From positions 1,178,001-1,242,000 of the forward strand of contig NZ_CANMQD010000001.1 in NCBI RefSeq assembly GCF_947499945.1: DNA of 64,000 bases, written 5' to 3'. Made by a program: the position numbers and the translations under genes. Under the pieces are notes generated by a model that saw only the letters and a program-made list of their open reading frames with translations, did not search any database and was not told where the DNA came from. The DNA comes from an uncultured Sulfitobacter sp. GTDB lineage: Bacteria; Pseudomonadota; Alphaproteobacteria; Rhodobacterales; Rhodobacteraceae. How positions within the stretch are numbered: position 1 is the first letter of the stretch; each line of letters begins with the position of its first letter. Below are positions 51,192 through 59,560 of the stretch, in pieces.

Positions 51192-53300
51192 TTGATTCAA
51201 ACGATCGCAGACGCACTGGCCGCTCAAGGCTACGATACAATGACACCCGTTCAGGACGCTGTAATAGCGCCCGAACTCGACGGCGCCGACCTTCTGGTTT
51301 CCGCCCAAACCGGCTCGGGCAAGACCGTGGCATTCGGCATGGCAATCGCCCCCACATTGCTGGGCGACGAGACGCATTTCGGCCGCGCAGGTGCGCCATT
51401 GGCCCTCGTTATCGCCCCAACGCGCGAACTTGCCATGCAGGTAAGTCGTGAGCTGACATGGCTTTACGGCAAAGCAGGCGCGATTGTCGCCACTTGTGTC
51501 GGCGGCATGGACACGCGCACAGAGCGTCGCACGCTCGACCGTGGCGCACACATCGTTGTGGCCACACCGGGCCGTCTGTGTGACCACATCAAACGCAACA
51601 ACATCGACCTCACCGACATCCGCGCCGTGGTGCTGGATGAGGCGGACGAGATGCTCGATCTGGGCTTCCGCGAGGACCTTGAGTTCATCTTGGGCGAATC
51701 CCCCGCGACACGCCGGACACTGATGTTCTCCGCAACCGTGCCTGCCGCAATTGCAAAACTGGCAAAAGCATACCAGCGCGATGCACAGCGTGTGTCCGTT
51801 GTATCCGATGGCAAGCAGCACTCTGACATCGAATACCGCGCACTCACCGTGAACCCGCGCGACACCGAGAACGCGATCCTAAACATCCTACGCTTCTATG
51901 AAGCCAAGAATGCGATCGTCTTCTGCAACACCCGCGCCGCCGTGGCCCGCCTGACCGCGCGCCTGTCAAACCGCAACTTCTCTGTCGTTGCCCTATCAGG
52001 TGAGCTGTCCCAGCAAGAGCGCACAAACGCCCTGCAATCACTGCGCGATGGTCGTGCTCGCGTTTGTGTGGCGACTGATGTTGCTGCACGCGGCATCGAC
52101 CTTCCCAATCTTGAGTTGGTCATCCACGCCGATCTGCCCACCAACGCCGACACGCTTCTGCACCGCTCTGGCCGTACAGGCCGCGCGGGCCGCAAAGGGG
52201 TTTCCGCCCTTATCGTGCCGCCAAAAATGCGCTCAAAAGCAACCCGCCTGATGGGCTGGGCCAAACTTGACGCCGAATGGGCACTGCCACCCTCTGCTGC
52301 CGAAGTGAACGCAGCGGATCAAGAGCGCCTGCTCAACGACGATGCATGGACAACACCTGCACCCGAAGACGCAGTCGAGTTCGTGGCAAAGCTGGTCGAG
52401 CAATACACGCCCGAACAACTGGCCACCGCCTTCGTCAACCTCCACCGCTCGCGTGGATCAGCGCCCGAGGAACTCTCCAACCCGGGTGATGGTAAAGAAA
52501 ACGCACCACGCATGGAATTCGGCAAATCCGTCTGGTTCACCGTCTCCACAGGCCGCAACGATGGGGCCGAGCCGCGCACGATCCTGCCAATGCTCTGCCG
52601 CGTCGGCGACATGACCCGCGACGACATTGGTGCGATCCGCGTACAGCCGCGCCACTCCTACGTCGAGGTGGCCGAAGGCGCTGTGCCGAAACTGACAAAC
52701 GCCCTTGGTCCCGACATGAAGGCAGAAGACGGCGTGACCCTCACCCGTCTCGACGGTGTGCCAGACTTTGGCCCCCGAACAGGCCGCCCCGAGAATAAAG
52801 GTAGCGGCCCCAAAGGTGGCAATGATCGCGGCCCAAAGCCAGCGTGGAAAGACAAGCCAAGCTACGACAAAGCCGCAAAACCCGCACCGCGCGATAAACC
52901 TGCCTACGACCCAGACGCGCCAAAGCCTGCCTATAAGGCAAAGCCCGCACGCGACGAAGCTCCCAAGGCAGAGTACAAACCCCGCACTGACAAACCACGC
53001 GGCGCACCCGCCAAGCCAAAGCGCGATGCAGCACGCCCGCCAAAGTCCCACAAGACTGAGCGGACGCCCATGAAAGCAGGCGAAAAGCCAAAGGCAAAGC
53101 CGGCATGGAAAGACAAACCCGCCGGCGACAAACCCGCAGCTAAGTCTGGCGCAAAAGCAGTGTGGAAAAAGCCGTCAAAAGAGGGCGGCGCCCCAGCGCG
53201 TGATGCGAAACCAGCAGGCGGCTACAACCGCGCGTCAGACGCTTCCAAACGCTTCACCCCTCCGGGCAAAGGCAAAAAGCCAAGCGGCCCGAAGAAGTAA
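51192..53300 (+). CDS. DEAD-box RNA helicase with DbpA-like RNA-binding domain and basic repeat tail
   Basis: The 702-residue protein has the Q motif region 'ALAAQGYDTMTPVQDAV', motif I 'AQTGSGKT', 'PTRELA', 'TPGRL', DEAD as 'VLDEADEMLDLGF', 'SATVP', and 'HRSGRTGRAGRKG', followed by a DbpA-type RNA-binding domain and about 190 residues of Lys/Pro/Asp-rich repeats ('KPAWKDKP' twice, 'KPAYxxKP' forms). It probably remodels rRNA or structured mRNA. The TTG at 51192 has AGGA 7 nt upstream and gives the family-like start; an ATG at 51102 would add 30 residues. It is divergent from imuA. Confidence 0.92.
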   Translation: MIQTIADALAAQGYDTMTPVQDAVIAPELDGADLLVSAQTGSGKTVAFGMAIAPTLLGDETHFGRAGAPLALVIAPTRELAMQVSRELTWLYGKAGAIVATCVGGMDTRTERRTLDRGAHIVVATPGRLCDHIKRNNIDLTDIRAVVLDEADEMLDLGFREDLEFILGESPATRRTLMFSATVPAAIAKLAKAYQRDAQRVSVVSDGKQHSDIEYRALTVNPRDTENAILNILRFYEAKNAIVFCNTRAAVARLTARLSNRNFSVVALSGELSQQERTNALQSLRDGRARVCVATDVAARGIDLPNLELVIHADLPTNADTLLHRSGRTGRAGRKGVSALIVPPKMRSKATRLMGWAKLDAEWALPPSAAEVNAADQERLLNDDAWTTPAPEDAVEFVAKLVEQYTPEQLATAFVNLHRSRGSAPEELSNPGDGKENAPRMEFGKSVWFTVSTGRNDGAEPRTILPMLCRVGDMTRDDIGAIRVQPRHSYVEVAEGAVPKLTNALGPDMKAEDGVTLTRLDGVPDFGPRTGRPENKGSGPKGGNDRGPKPAWKDKPSYDKAAKPAPRDKPAYDPDAPKPAYKAKPARDEAPKAEYKPRTDKPRGAPAKPKRDAARPPKSHKTERTPMKAGEKPKAKPAWKDKPAGDKPAAKSGAKAVWKKPSKEGGAPARDAKPAGGYNRASDASKRFTPPGKGKKPSGPKK

Positions 53301-53365
53301 ACCAGACAAGACGGAGAGCATAATTTCTTAAAGAAATCGCTCTCTCAACCTTCTGTACTACACAT

Positions 53366-53398
53366 AAAAAGGGCCGGAGCATCTGCTCCGGCCTTTTT
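53366..53398 (+). terminator. Bidirectional intrinsic terminator between the helicase and tauC
   Basis: GGCCGGAGC/GCTCCGGCC is a perfect 9-bp stem with an ATCT loop, flanked by five A and five T residues. It ends the helicase transcript and the convergent tau transport operon. Confidence 0.92.
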
Positions 53399-53423
53399 CT
53401 TATCCAAAACTAATACGGCGGGA

Positions 53424-54692
53424 TCAGCCTTTTCCTTTCCACGGCACCATCACCCGCTCGGCACCGCGCATCAGCATATCAATACCAAAACCGATGATCC
53501 CGATAAGGATGATGCCCAAGATTACGATATCCGTGTTCTGGAACTTGGACGCGACCATGATCATCATACCCGCCCCCTTCTCCGCTGCCACCAACTCGGC
53601 CGCGACAACAGTACCCCAACACACGCCCATCGCCACACGCGCACCCGTAAATATCTCGGGCAGCGAGTTGGGGATGATAACATACCGCATGATCTGCCAC
53701 TTGCTTGCCCCCAGCGAATAGGCTGCGTGCACCTTGGCAATGTTGACACCAGACACGCCCGACCGCGCCGCAATCGCCATGATCCAAAGTGCGGCAAGGA
53801 AGAGCAGGATAATCTTCCCCTTCTCCCCAATCCCCGCCCAGATAATCACCAGCGGGATCAGCGCCAGCGGCGGCACGGGGCGCATAAATTCAACAATCGG
53901 ATCAAACCAGCCACGGAACCAGTTGCTCAAACCCATGGCATAGCCAAGCGGAATACCCACAATCGCGCCACAGACAAAACCGGCCACAACACGAAACAGC
54001 GACCAGCCCAGATGGCCCAGTAGGGACGTTCCACGAAACCCCTCATCCAGTACCTTGGCCGTCCGTTCAAGAACCGCTTCGGGCGACGGCAGATACAATG
54101 GCTCCATCTGCAATCCCTTTTCAGGCGCAAAATTTGGCGTGCCTTTGTCGGAGATCGTCACCGATCCTCCTTCTATTTCCACCGTATCACCTGGCTTCAC
54201 AGGCGCGCCATTGATCGCGACAACTTTTGCACCATCAGCACGTTTGACCTCATCGTTGCGGTCAAACAGCACAAGTTCGCTGCGATATTGCGCAACGGTG
54301 ATGCTGTCATTTTTGGCGATCCCGTCACCCGGCTCTATTGCCAATGCATCGGGATTCTCTTCCCGCTCATGCACCAGCACAGACACAGTTGCCGTATCAG
54401 TCTGGCCATTGGCCGAAACCGTATAGTCAAACGATGTCTCGCCCTTGAATGGGGCAGGCGCGTGCAAAAAGCGCGGAACTAACGAGGACCCCGTAAACAT
54501 CCCCCACAACAACAACAGCGTCAGAATGGAAATAATCCCTGCCGCACGGTTGGGCCGCACTGCACTCTCGTCGCCAAAAGTAACCGTCTTGAGGGCGGTG
54601 TACCCGTCCTTGCGCACCCCAATGCGCGTAAAGATAAACGCCGCAGCAGCAAAGATGCCAACATAGACAGCCAGCAGAATGAATCCGGTCAT
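53424..54692 (-). CDS. tauC: Taurine ABC transporter permease TauC with a large inserted extracytoplasmic domain
   Basis: The C-terminal 225 residues are a standard SsuC/TauC permease ('LYLPSPEAVLERTAKVLDEGFRGTSLLGHLGWSLFRVVAGF', the 'EAA' loop 'AAYSLGASKWQIMRYVIIPNSLPEIFTGARVAMGVCWG'). The protein is 422 residues, against about 270-280 for TauC. It has an extra N-terminal helix (2-22), the usual first permease helix (about 50-68), and then some 120 inserted residues (75-197) between 'VPRFL' and 'LPSP' that include a beta-rich 'TSFDYTVSANGQTDTATVSV' segment like VCBS/cadherin-type repeats. The insert should face the periplasm, near the TauA docking site. The ATG overlaps the tauB stop by 4 nt. 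Confidence 0.9.
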   Translation of the reverse strand: MTGFILLAVYVGIFAAAAFIFTRIGVRKDGYTALKTVTFGDESAVRPNRAAGIISILTLLLLWGMFTGSSLVPRFLHAPAPFKGETSFDYTVSANGQTDTATVSVLVHEREENPDALAIEPGDGIAKNDSITVAQYRSELVLFDRNDEVKRADGAKVVAINGAPVKPGDTVEIEGGSVTISDKGTPNFAPEKGLQMEPLYLPSPEAVLERTAKVLDEGFRGTSLLGHLGWSLFRVVAGFVCGAIVGIPLGYAMGLSNWFRGWFDPIVEFMRPVPPLALIPLVIIWAGIGEKGKIILLFLAALWIMAIAARSGVSGVNIAKVHAAYSLGASKWQIMRYVIIPNSLPEIFTGARVAMGVCWGTVVAAELVAAEKGAGMMIMVASKFQNTDIVILGIILIGIIGFGIDMLMRGAERVMVPWKGKG

Positions 54693-55495
54693 GCTTTTTC
54701 CTCCGCAGTGCCCATAATCTCTTCTTCCATGTCCCAAATCATGTTCAGAATCTCTTCACGCTTAACCGAGAAATCAGGATGCTTCTTCACCTCTCGCAAA
54801 TCCGCCGCGACACCCAGCTCCGCAAATGGCAGACGATATTCTTTGTGGATGCGACCCGGACGCGGGGCCATCACAATCAACCGCTCGCCAAGAAGCAGCG
54901 CCTCTTCAACCGAGTGGGTGATCAAAATGATCGTCTTTCCCGTCTCTTTCCACAGCTTGAGCACCAGCGATTGCATCTTTTCCCGCGTCAGCGCGTCCAA
55001 TGCGCCCAGCGGCTCATCCATCAAAATCACATCGGGATCATTCGCAAGGCAACGGGCCAAAGCCACACGCTGCTGCATCCCGCCAGACAGTTCGTAAACC
55101 GCCTTTTCCTTGAAATCCTGTAGCCCTACAACGTCCAGCAGATGATTTACAATCTCTGCCTTGTCGTTGCGCGGCATCCCCTTCATCGACGGGCCAAATC
55201 CTACGTTCTCGCGCACGCTCATCCATTCGAACAATGCACCCTGCTGGAACACCATGCCGCGGTCGGCATCGGGTCCGGTAATCGTCTTGCCGTTCAGGGT
55301 CATCACACCTTCGGTCGGCGCCAGAAACCCCGCAACGATGTTCAGGAGCGTTGTCTTACCACAGCCCGACGGCCCCAGCACACTCAGCAGCTCACCCGCT
55401 TTGAGATCAAGCGATACATCCTTGAGCGCCTGCACCGATCCGCCATCTGGTAAATCAAATCGCATCGAGAGTTTATCAATGGAAAGTCCGGACAT
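54689..55495 (-). CDS. tauB: Taurine ABC transporter ATP-binding protein TauB
   Basis: The 268-residue ATPase has Walker A (GPSGCGKTT, 41-49), 'GMVFQQGALFEWMSVRENV', signature 'ELSGGMQQRVALARCLA', Walker B 'VILMDEPLGALD' and H-loop 'ITHSVEEALLLGERLIVM', the pattern of the nitrate/sulfonate/taurine importers. It energizes uptake through TauC. A terminator-like hairpin separates it from tauA, which may reduce its expression relative to the binding protein. Confidence 0.95.
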   Translation of the reverse strand: MSGLSIDKLSMRFDLPDGGSVQALKDVSLDLKAGELLSVLGPSGCGKTTLLNIVAGFLAPTEGVMTLNGKTITGPDADRGMVFQQGALFEWMSVRENVGFGPSMKGMPRNDKAEIVNHLLDVVGLQDFKEKAVYELSGGMQQRVALARCLANDPDVILMDEPLGALDALTREKMQSLVLKLWKETGKTIILITHSVEEALLLGERLIVMAPRPGRIHKEYRLPFAELGVAADLREVKKHPDFSVKREEILNMIWDMEEEIMGTAEEKA

Positions 55496-55576
55496 GTCCC
55501 TGCTTTCTGGCCGCGGCTGGCGGCCCGTAGGATGGGGTTGGCCCCACCTCGTTTTCCGTAAAGTCGTCTTGGCTAC

Positions 55577-55609
55577 AAAAAGGTCCGGCGCACATATGGA
55601 CGCCGGACC
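55577..55609 (-). terminator. Intra-operon terminator/attenuator between tauA and tauB
   Basis: GGTCCGGCG/CGCCGGACC is a perfect 9-bp stem with a 10-nt loop; on the minus strand five T residues follow. It lies 20-52 bp after the tauA stop, and tauB starts about 80 bp later. Partial termination here would give more TauA than TauBC, as is common for binding-protein transporters. Confidence 0.8.
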
Positions 55610-55628
55610 AGAATAACTCCCGAAGGAA

Positions 55629-56636
55629 TTACATGCCTTTTACGGCCATCAACGGGCCTGTGTTCACAGTGCCTTCATAGCTTTCCAGCGCGCCGTCAAT
55701 AGAGCCACTTTCAACGAAGACCTGAGCAACGCCACCCATGAAGGTCTGGCTGCCGCCGCCGAACCACTTGGCGCTCAACTGCTCTTCAACGGACGGGAAG
55801 GAGAAGCCCGCCAGCGTCTCTGCTGTGGCCGCTTCGTCCATGCCTGCATCTTTTGCAATCACGGGCAGCATTTTGGCCGCATCATCACCACCGGCATTCC
55901 ACATGGCGTTGGCATCTGCCGTCACCTTCAGGAACTTTGCCAGCTCGTCACCGTTCTCGGCAACGTAAGATGCGGGTGCGGATGTCACGTCAAACACCAA
56001 GATACCAAGTTCTTCTTTCTCGGCACCAGTCAGCAGGATATTACCGGATTCTTTCATGCGACGCAGTGCACCACCCCAACCACATGCCATGTCTACGGCA
56101 CCTTGGCTCAGCGCTGCTGCACCTTCGGCAGGGGCCATATCAACAACGGACATGCCTGTAACATCCACGCCAAAGTGGCCCATCTGCTTAAGAAAGCCAT
56201 AGTGCGCGGCAGTACCAAGTGGCACAGCCACCTTCTTACCTGCCAGCTCCGCTGCGGAAGTCTTGTCGATCTCCAGACCGGAAGCCACAACGCAGTTGTC
56301 ATTCTCGGAATAGGATACTGCAACGTCAACAATCTGGATATCCTGACCACCCGATGTCGCCACAACGAACGGCGGCACACCTTGGCTTACGGAAATCTGC
56401 ACGTCACCAGACGCCATGGCCGCAGACATCGCAACGCCGCTGTCAAAGCTGACCCAGTTAACTTTCTTGCCCAAAGCCTCGTCATACGTGCCATTCACTT
56501 TTGCAAACTGAAACGGCATGGGCCACTCAAGGAAATAACCGACTGTGATCTCACCATGGCCATCTGCAAATGCAGCCGTGGATGCCAGTGACATTACTGC
56601 GCCAGCGACGAACGCGCTTACTGTTTTCTTCATCAT
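55629..56636 (-). CDS. tauA: Taurine ABC transporter substrate-binding protein TauA
   Basis: The 335-residue protein has a signal peptide ('MMKKTVSAFVAGAVMSLASTAAFA') and a NMT1/SsuA-type periplasmic binding domain: 'ITVGYFLEWPMPFQFAKVNGTYDEALG', 'SGDVQISVSQGVPPFVVATSGG', 'AAELAGKKVAVPLGTAAHYGFLKQM'. It captures taurine for TauBC. Two adjacent ATGs (56636, 56633) fit a GGGAGA site; I use the first. It is transcribed away from tpa across a long regulatory region, which matches a taurine-controlled divergent unit. Confidence 0.94.
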   Translation of the reverse strand: MMKKTVSAFVAGAVMSLASTAAFADGHGEITVGYFLEWPMPFQFAKVNGTYDEALGKKVNWVSFDSGVAMSAAMASGDVQISVSQGVPPFVVATSGGQDIQIVDVAVSYSENDNCVVASGLEIDKTSAAELAGKKVAVPLGTAAHYGFLKQMGHFGVDVTGMSVVDMAPAEGAAALSQGAVDMACGWGGALRRMKESGNILLTGAEKEELGILVFDVTSAPASYVAENGDELAKFLKVTADANAMWNAGGDDAAKMLPVIAKDAGMDEAATAETLAGFSFPSVEEQLSAKWFGGGSQTFMGGVAQVFVESGSIDGALESYEGTVNTGPLMAVKGM

Positions 56637-57314
56637 ATTAGAATTCTCCCAGTTTCATTTTTGCCCGGCTCCTTAACAGAACTCGGGATCGTAGGTTGTG
56701 TTTTCACAACTGACGCAGGCATCCTGTGCGATGCCCGAACCACTTGCAATACACTTTGCGGCGATACCCAGACACGAGGCCTGCATACACGCAGATCGTT
56801 TTCCGTCCCGTTCAAACGGTCAACAGCAGTTTCGTTCCTCCCCGAGGCATTGACGAAAAGACGGCCCTGCCCCGCGACGTTTGCACATCAACCATGCACA
56901 ACGCCCGAACTTGCAGCACTCTGGGCTTTGCACACAGAAAACAAATAACCAGTTTCTCCCCCGCCATGAGTCCAGTCACCGCACCTCTCTTTTGCTTTCA
57001 ATCCCGCTTACACAGGCAAAGCTGCCGACCTCGACCAGAACCCGCACTGCGCACCGCCAAAAGTGATCTCACCGATCCAGCGGCCGTGCATTTGCAGCAC
57101 CGTCTCAATCGTGCCGTACCTCCCTAATTCCACCTCCAAAACATCTCGCCAAATCCGCCGTAAACAAGGGCTTTTACAGCAACGACAAAACTGGCCATAC
57201 GCTTCCCTCCCTGCTGGCCCTATTTCCAGAATGAAATTCCCCGTCTAACATAGTGTGAATCAGGGAAGGCACTGCTGATTTCCCATTCTCCTATCCAATC
57301 GAAAGGTCGCCTCC
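56637..57314. other. Long intergenic region between tauA and tpa, no gene supported
   Basis: Short frames occur but none has family resemblance or a good ribosome site. Near tauA it holds two inverted repeats, GTTGTG-TTTT-CACAAC (56695-56710) and GGCATC-CTGTGC-GATGCC (56718-56735), which would be hairpins in the tauA leader. Near tpa it holds the CTGGCC direct repeats listed separately. No T tract follows the hairpins. Confidence 0.6.
57191..57223 (+). promoter_or_regulatory. Candidate TauR operator upstream of tpa
   Basis: CTGGCCATAC (57191-57200) and CTGGCCCTAT (57214-57223) are direct repeats 23 bp apart, 92-124 bp before the tpa start. Closely related pairs lie upstream of xsc and tauR. 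MocR-type regulators typically bind two direct repeats, and the TauR box of Rhodobacter capsulatus is, as I recall, a CTGGACYTAA repeat. Confidence 0.75.
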
Positions 57315-58706
57315 ATGGACGGTACATTTAACGAAAATGACATTTCCCGCATCGTAGAGGCGGACCGCGCCCATGTCTGGCACCACCTGAGCCAGCATAA
57401 ACCCTATGAAACAACCGATCCGCGCATCATCGTTGAGGGCAAAGGCATGCGCGTCTGGGACCAGAACGGCAAAGAGCATCTTGATGCCGTCTCGGGCGGT
57501 GTGTGGACCGTCAACGTAGGCTACGGCCGCGAATCAATCGCCAATGCGGTCCGTGACCAATTGATCAAATTGAACTACTTCGCAGGCTCCGCAGGTTCGA
57601 TCCCCGGCTCCATCTTCTCCGAAATGCTGATCGACAAGATGCCCGGGCTGAGCCGCGTCTACTTCTGCAACTCCGGCTCGGAGGCAAACGAAAAGGGCTT
57701 CAAAATGGTCCGCCAGATCGCGCACAAGCGGTTCGGCGGCGTGAAGCACAAGATCCTTTACCGCGACCGCGACTATCACGGCACAACGATCACCACTCTC
57801 TCTGCAGGGGGTCAGGACGAACGCGGCGCACAATACGGCCCCTTCACACCGGGCTTCATCCGCGTCCCCCACTGCCTTGAGTACCGCAGCTTTGAGCAGG
57901 ATGGCGCGCCCGTTGAAGGTTACGGCGTCTGGGCCGCCAACCAGATCGAAAAAGTCATCCTTGAAGAAGGCCCCGAAACTGTCGGCGCCCTCTGCCTTGA
58001 GCCCGTGACCGCTGGCGGCGGCGTCATCACGCCCCCCGATGGTTATTGGGAGCGTATCCGCGAGATTTGCGACCAATATGACATCCTCCTGCACATCGAT
58101 GAAGTCGTCTGCGGCTTGGGCCGCACAGGTACGTGGTTCGGCTACCAGCACTACGGGATCAAACCTGACATGGTGACAATGGCCAAAGGGGTGGCATCAG
58201 GCTACGCCGCCATCGCCTGCCTCGTGACCACCGAAGATGTCTTTGACAAGTTCAAGGACGACGCCTCCGATCCCATGAACTACTTCCGCGACATCTCCAC
58301 CTTTGGCGGCTGCACTGCCGGCCCCGCGGCCGCAATCGAGAACATGAAGATCATCGAGCGCGAAGGCCTGCTGCAAAACACCGTCGACATGGGCGACTAC
58401 ATGACAGGCCGCCTGCATGAGCTTGCGGACAAATACCATGTCATCGGCGATGTTCGCTCCAAGGGTCTATTCCTCGGTGCCGAACTGGTCACAGATCGCG
58501 AGAGCAAAACACCCGTGGCCGAGAAACTGGTTCAGGCAGTCGTGGGCGATTGCATGCAGCAGGGCGTTGTCATTGGTGCGACCAATCGTTCTCTGCCAGG
58601 CAAGAACAACACCCTGTGCTTCTCCCCCGCGCTCATCGCAACAAAAGACGACATCGACCAGATCATCGACGCTGTCGACGGCGCCATGGGCCGTGTTTTC
58701 GGCTAA
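57315..58706 (+). CDS. tpa: Taurine--pyruvate aminotransferase
   Basis: The 463-residue class III aminotransferase has 'FCNSGSEANEKGFKMVR', 'LLHIDEVVCGLGRTGTWFG' and the PLP lysine K291 ('VTMAKGVASGYAAIACLVT'). The context of tauABC, tauR and xsc assigns it to taurine rather than to GABA or other amines. It transfers the amino group of taurine to pyruvate, yielding sulfoacetaldehyde and L-alanine in the cytoplasm. AAAGG lies 9-12 nt before the ATG. A pair of TauR-like repeats lies upstream, and a strong terminator follows. Confidence 0.96.
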   Translation: MDGTFNENDISRIVEADRAHVWHHLSQHKPYETTDPRIIVEGKGMRVWDQNGKEHLDAVSGGVWTVNVGYGRESIANAVRDQLIKLNYFAGSAGSIPGSIFSEMLIDKMPGLSRVYFCNSGSEANEKGFKMVRQIAHKRFGGVKHKILYRDRDYHGTTITTLSAGGQDERGAQYGPFTPGFIRVPHCLEYRSFEQDGAPVEGYGVWAANQIEKVILEEGPETVGALCLEPVTAGGGVITPPDGYWERIREICDQYDILLHIDEVVCGLGRTGTWFGYQHYGIKPDMVTMAKGVASGYAAIACLVTTEDVFDKFKDDASDPMNYFRDISTFGGCTAGPAAAIENMKIIEREGLLQNTVDMGDYMTGRLHELADKYHVIGDVRSKGLFLGAELVTDRESKTPVAEKLVQAVVGDCMQQGVVIGATNRSLPGKNNTLCFSPALIATKDDIDQIIDAVDGAMGRVFG

Positions 58707-58731
58707 ACTTGCAAAATTCCGCTCATCAGAC

Positions 58732-58759
58732 AGGCCTTCCTCGCAGGGAAGGCCTTTTT
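58732..58759 (+). terminator. Intrinsic terminator of tpa
   Basis: AGGCCTTCC/GGAAGGCCT forms a perfect 9-bp stem with a short loop and continues into TTTTT. It lies 26 bp after the tpa stop. Confidence 0.9.
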
Positions 58760-58826
58760 CGTATCTACAGATCAGGAACCTTCTAATATCCCGCACGTTA
58801 AGAACTGATAGATAAGGAATACTCTT

Positions 58827-59084
58827 ATGAAAAAATTCGCACTCGTTATCCCGATGATCGCCGCCCTCGCGGCTTGCGACACACCTGACGGCACCCTCGC
58901 TGCATCAACTGTGACAGGAGCAATCATCGGCGCAAGCGTGTCTGGTAGCAACGACAAAGCAAAAGGGGCCATAATCGGTGGCGCTGCTGGCTTAGCCGCA
59001 GGAACGCTTATCAACCGTGGCCAAAACGGCAACTGCACATATCAACGCCCAAACGGCACGACATACATCGCAGCCTGCCCGTAA
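58827..59084 (+). CDS. Small lipoprotein with glycine-zipper domain
   Basis: The 85-residue protein has a lipoprotein signal with lipobox LAAC ('MKKFALVIPMIAALAAC') and a glycine zipper ('GAIIGASVSGSNDKAKGAIIGGAAGLAAGTLI'), like small outer-membrane or periplasmic surface antigens. Two cysteines near the C terminus could form a disulfide. It stands between two terminators, so it is an independent unit unrelated to taurine genes on either side. Confidence 0.82.
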   Translation: MKKFALVIPMIAALAACDTPDGTLAASTVTGAIIGASVSGSNDKAKGAIIGGAAGLAAGTLINRGQNGNCTYQRPNGTTYIAACP

Positions 59085-59106
59085 CCGCAACGCCTGTTAA
59101 AACGAG

Positions 59107-59137
59107 AAAAGGCCCTGTTGAAAAACAGGGCCTTTTT
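59107..59137 (+). terminator. Intrinsic terminator of the lipoprotein gene
   Basis: AGGCCCTGTT/AACAGGGCCT is a long perfect stem with a GAAA loop, flanked by A and T runs, so it may act in both directions. Confidence 0.92.
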
Positions 59138-59208
59138 CCATTCCACACGGAGCTCTTACTCTTTGGTAGCCTAAACACCCCACATAATTGAATGCCAACT
59201 ACGCTTGT

Positions 59209-59403
59209 TCACATACCTCTGATACAGCAGAATGACCGTAAGAGCACCGAGCAAGACAGACAAAAAGCTTTCAATCCGACATAGAAAAGCGCGATCGTCC
59301 CGACTGCGAACAACGGAACAAACGCGATCATCCGATTTCGCCATGCATTGCGTATTGCGGCCTCTCGTTCAGGGTCTGTATTTTTCTCAATTATTTCAAC
59401 CAT
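59209..59403 (-). CDS. Possible small membrane protein
   Basis: The 64-residue frame ('MVEIIEKNTDPEREAAIRNAWRNRMIAFVPLFAVGTIALFYVGL...') looks coding up to the membrane helix, after which the sequence turns into a Cys/Leu/Arg run that may reflect a frameshift. No family is recognised. It could be real, decayed, or a chance frame. Confidence 0.35.
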   Translation of the reverse strand: MVEIIEKNTDPEREAAIRNAWRNRMIAFVPLFAVGTIALFYVGLKAFCLSCSVLLRSFCCIRGM

Positions 59404-59513
59404 CCATCACGTTATCCGATCTTAGGTGGCATCACCTCTTAGGGCAACGCGCTCCATCATCCCTTATTATTTCCAAGATTCACCATTTGTAGAATAATTC
59501 AATTCGCCCTAGG

Positions 59514-59545
59514 GTAAGGCCAGTTGATTCACCAATTAAGTCCAA
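59514..59545 (-). promoter_or_regulatory. Candidate TauR operator at the tauR promoter
   Basis: On the minus strand TTGGACTTAA (59545-59536) and CTGGCCTTAC (59523-59514) are direct repeats 22 bp apart, matching the CTGGNCNTAN pairs at tpa and xsc. They end 15 bp before the tauR ATG, a position suited to autoregulation, and point opposite to tauR. Confidence 0.6.
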
Positions 59546-59560
59546 ATAAAAAGGCACCCC

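Noticed and set aside
56661-57127. Overlapping frames in the tauA-tpa gap
   Set aside because: Composition is unlike the neighbouring genes, frames overlap one another, and ribosome sites are missing.
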